A stretch of 64,000 bases of DNA from Chiua virens (Eukaryota > Basidiomycota > Agaricomycetes > Boletales > Boletaceae), in NCBI GenBank assembly GCA_019787685.1, contig JAHNUO010000008.1, forward strand, positions 1,798,001 to 1,862,000, given 5' to 3'. Below are positions 62,787 to 64,000 of this stretch, piece by piece (positions within the stretch are counted from its first letter, which is position 1; each line of letters begins with the position of its first letter). A program made the position numbers and the translations under genes. Under the pieces are notes generated by a model that did not search any database, was not told the DNA's origin, and worked only from the letters and a program-made list of their open reading frames with translations.

Positions 62787-63590
62787 TGGGATCCTTGTCT
62801 TCTTCATCATGGCGTCCTCCTCGTCCTCATGGCGTCCTCTTCATCTCGTCGTCGGGTGAGGTGGAGGTATCGTTGTCGTCGTTGCATCCTCATCATTGCA
62901 ACGTTGCGATCGCGTCGTCGTTGCCGTCCTCGGGACCTGGTGGCACAAGGGTGGGGAATGATGGCGGGTGACATAGTAGGTGGGGTGCATCCTCCTCATC
63001 TCCATGGGATCCTTGTCTTCTTCATCGTGGCGTCCTCCTTCTTGTGGCGTCCTCTTCATCTCGTCATCAGGTGAGGTGGAGGTATCATTGTTGTTGTTGC
63101 ATCCTCGTTGTGATGTTGCGATCGCGTTGTCGTTGCCGTCCTTGGGACCTGGTGGCATAGTAGGTGGGGTGCGTCCTCCTCATCTCCGTGGCATCCTTCA
63201 AGTTGTCTTCCTCCTCGTAGCATCCTCGTCCTCGTCTTGTCCTCGTCGTTGTCGTCAGGTGAAGTGGCACGAGGATGGCGAGGTGGAGGCATCATTGTCA
63301 CGGTCGCATCGTCGTTATCGACCTTGGGCCTGGTGGCACGATGGGGGTGGCACAAGGGAGAGGATGGGGGATGACGGCAGGCGGCATAGTAGGTGGGGTT
63401 GCCAGTAGGTGCATCCTCCTCGTCGTCATCGTGGCGTCCCCGTCCTTGTTGTCATGGCATCTTTGTCTTCCTCATTGTGGCGTCCTCGTCGTCGCAGTCA
63501 CATCGCCATTGTTATCCTCGGGATATGTGGCACGATGGGAGTGACACAAGGGAGGCAGATGGCGATGGCGGGGTAGTAGGCAGGGTTGGG
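62787..63590. repeat. Degenerate tandem repeat, array 1 (units ~185-245 bp)
   Basis: Units start near 62787, 63005, 63189 and 63432 with tgg(g/c)(a/g)tcc. Shared text includes tcctcttcatctcgtc, gtgaggtggaggtatc and gacctggtggca. The spacing (218, 184 and 243 bp) is irregular. Composition is strongly strand-biased, with abundant gtcgtc/cctcgt. Open frames here are repeat artefacts. Confidence 0.7.
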
Positions 63591-64000
63591 TGAGGTGCGT
63601 CGTCATTGTGTCGGTCTAGGCATCGGTCTAGGGTAAGGTGTGGGAGGTGGCGTGGCGTGGCATTGTCGTCGTGACTATGAATGGAAAGGGAGTCATGTGG
63701 TGGACCAGGTTGCACGAGGTTTGGTGCAAGGGAGAGAGGGGAGTGAAGTGGTGTAGCAGGCGGAGTTGAGTGAGGTGCGTCGTTGTTGTGGTCGCGTTCA
63801 TAGGGTGATGTGTAGGATGCGGAGTGAGGTTGCATCGTTGTTGTTGTGACTATGAAGGGAAAGGGCATGTGGTGGACCAGGTGGCACAAGGGTTGGCACA
63901 AGAGGGATGGTGGAAGTGAGGTGGTGTAGCAGGTGGAGTTGGGTGAGGTCCATTGTCGTCATCGTTGCGTTGTCGTCGTCGCATTGTCGTCGCATTGTCG
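63591..64000. repeat. Tandem repeat, array 2 (~180 bp units), runs off the window
   Basis: Units begin with tgaggt at 63591, 63771 and about 63944 (periods 180 and 173). Each contains gtgactatgaa(t/g)ggaaaggg, gtggtggaccaggt and gtggtgtagcagg. The period is close to nucleosome length. The array continues past the right edge. Confidence 0.7.

Noticed and set aside
62787..64000. Long open frames in the right-end repeats as genes
   Set aside because: They arise from biased gtcgtc/cctcgt repeats, occur on both strands in several frames, and have no splice structure or family pattern.
62680..64000. CRISPR-like or telomeric repeat array
   Set aside because: Units are 170-240 bp, degenerate and without short spacers; no TTAGGG-type telomere repeat is present.

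Overview
The window is nuclear DNA of a filamentous fungus, most likely an agaricomycete basidiomycete. The evidence is genes cut by many 45-65 nt GT-AG introns, several copies of the mushroom-specific DUF6533 membrane family, a Plavaka-type transposase, and basidiomycete-style protein sequences. Apparent open frames here are mostly single exons, so the models below were built by joining exons by hand.

Left part (0-19 kb): a weak DUF6593-like gene, a BRCT-like gene with unusually short introns (1.4-3.3 kb, minus), a DUF6533 membrane protein (3.6-5.6 kb, minus), a small coiled-coil protein resembling the Ino80 subunit IEC3 (5.8-6.7 kb), a cytochrome P450 (7.1-9.3 kb) and a GABA/amino-acid permease (10.2-12.3 kb, minus). 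These are followed by two DUF6533 genes facing each other as an inverted duplication (14.2-15.95 kb plus, 17.2-18.9 kb minus). One copy carries a premature stop.

Central part (19.8-43.4 kb) is a conserved housekeeping block: actin-binding protein Abp1, an AhpD-like protein, a mitochondrial carrier, a LisH (SSDP/Flo8-like) regulator, a vezatin/Inp2-like myosin-binding membrane protein, pyridoxal kinase, a small one-pass membrane protein, two tandem alpha/beta hydrolases, and a very large START-domain protein with a C-terminal membrane segment.

Right part (43.4-64 kb) is repeat-rich: a gene-poor stretch, a further DUF6533-type gene (46.1-47.6 kb), a Plavaka transposase (48.5-52.7 kb), three further genes that look element-associated, three copies of an inverted-repeat sequence, an F-box-like gene, and a degenerate tandem-repeat field with ~180-240 bp periods running to the window edge. 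Four coding frames in this part are each interrupted by one in-frame TGA where CGA would restore the frame, which suggests C-to-T decay of repeats.

Two things affect every model. First, conserved exons repeatedly need one base removed (usually a duplicated base) to stay in frame, in genes that should be essential. This looks more like assembly indel error than mass pseudogenisation. Second, GC-AG introns appear in several genes. No tRNA, rRNA or CRISPR was recognised.
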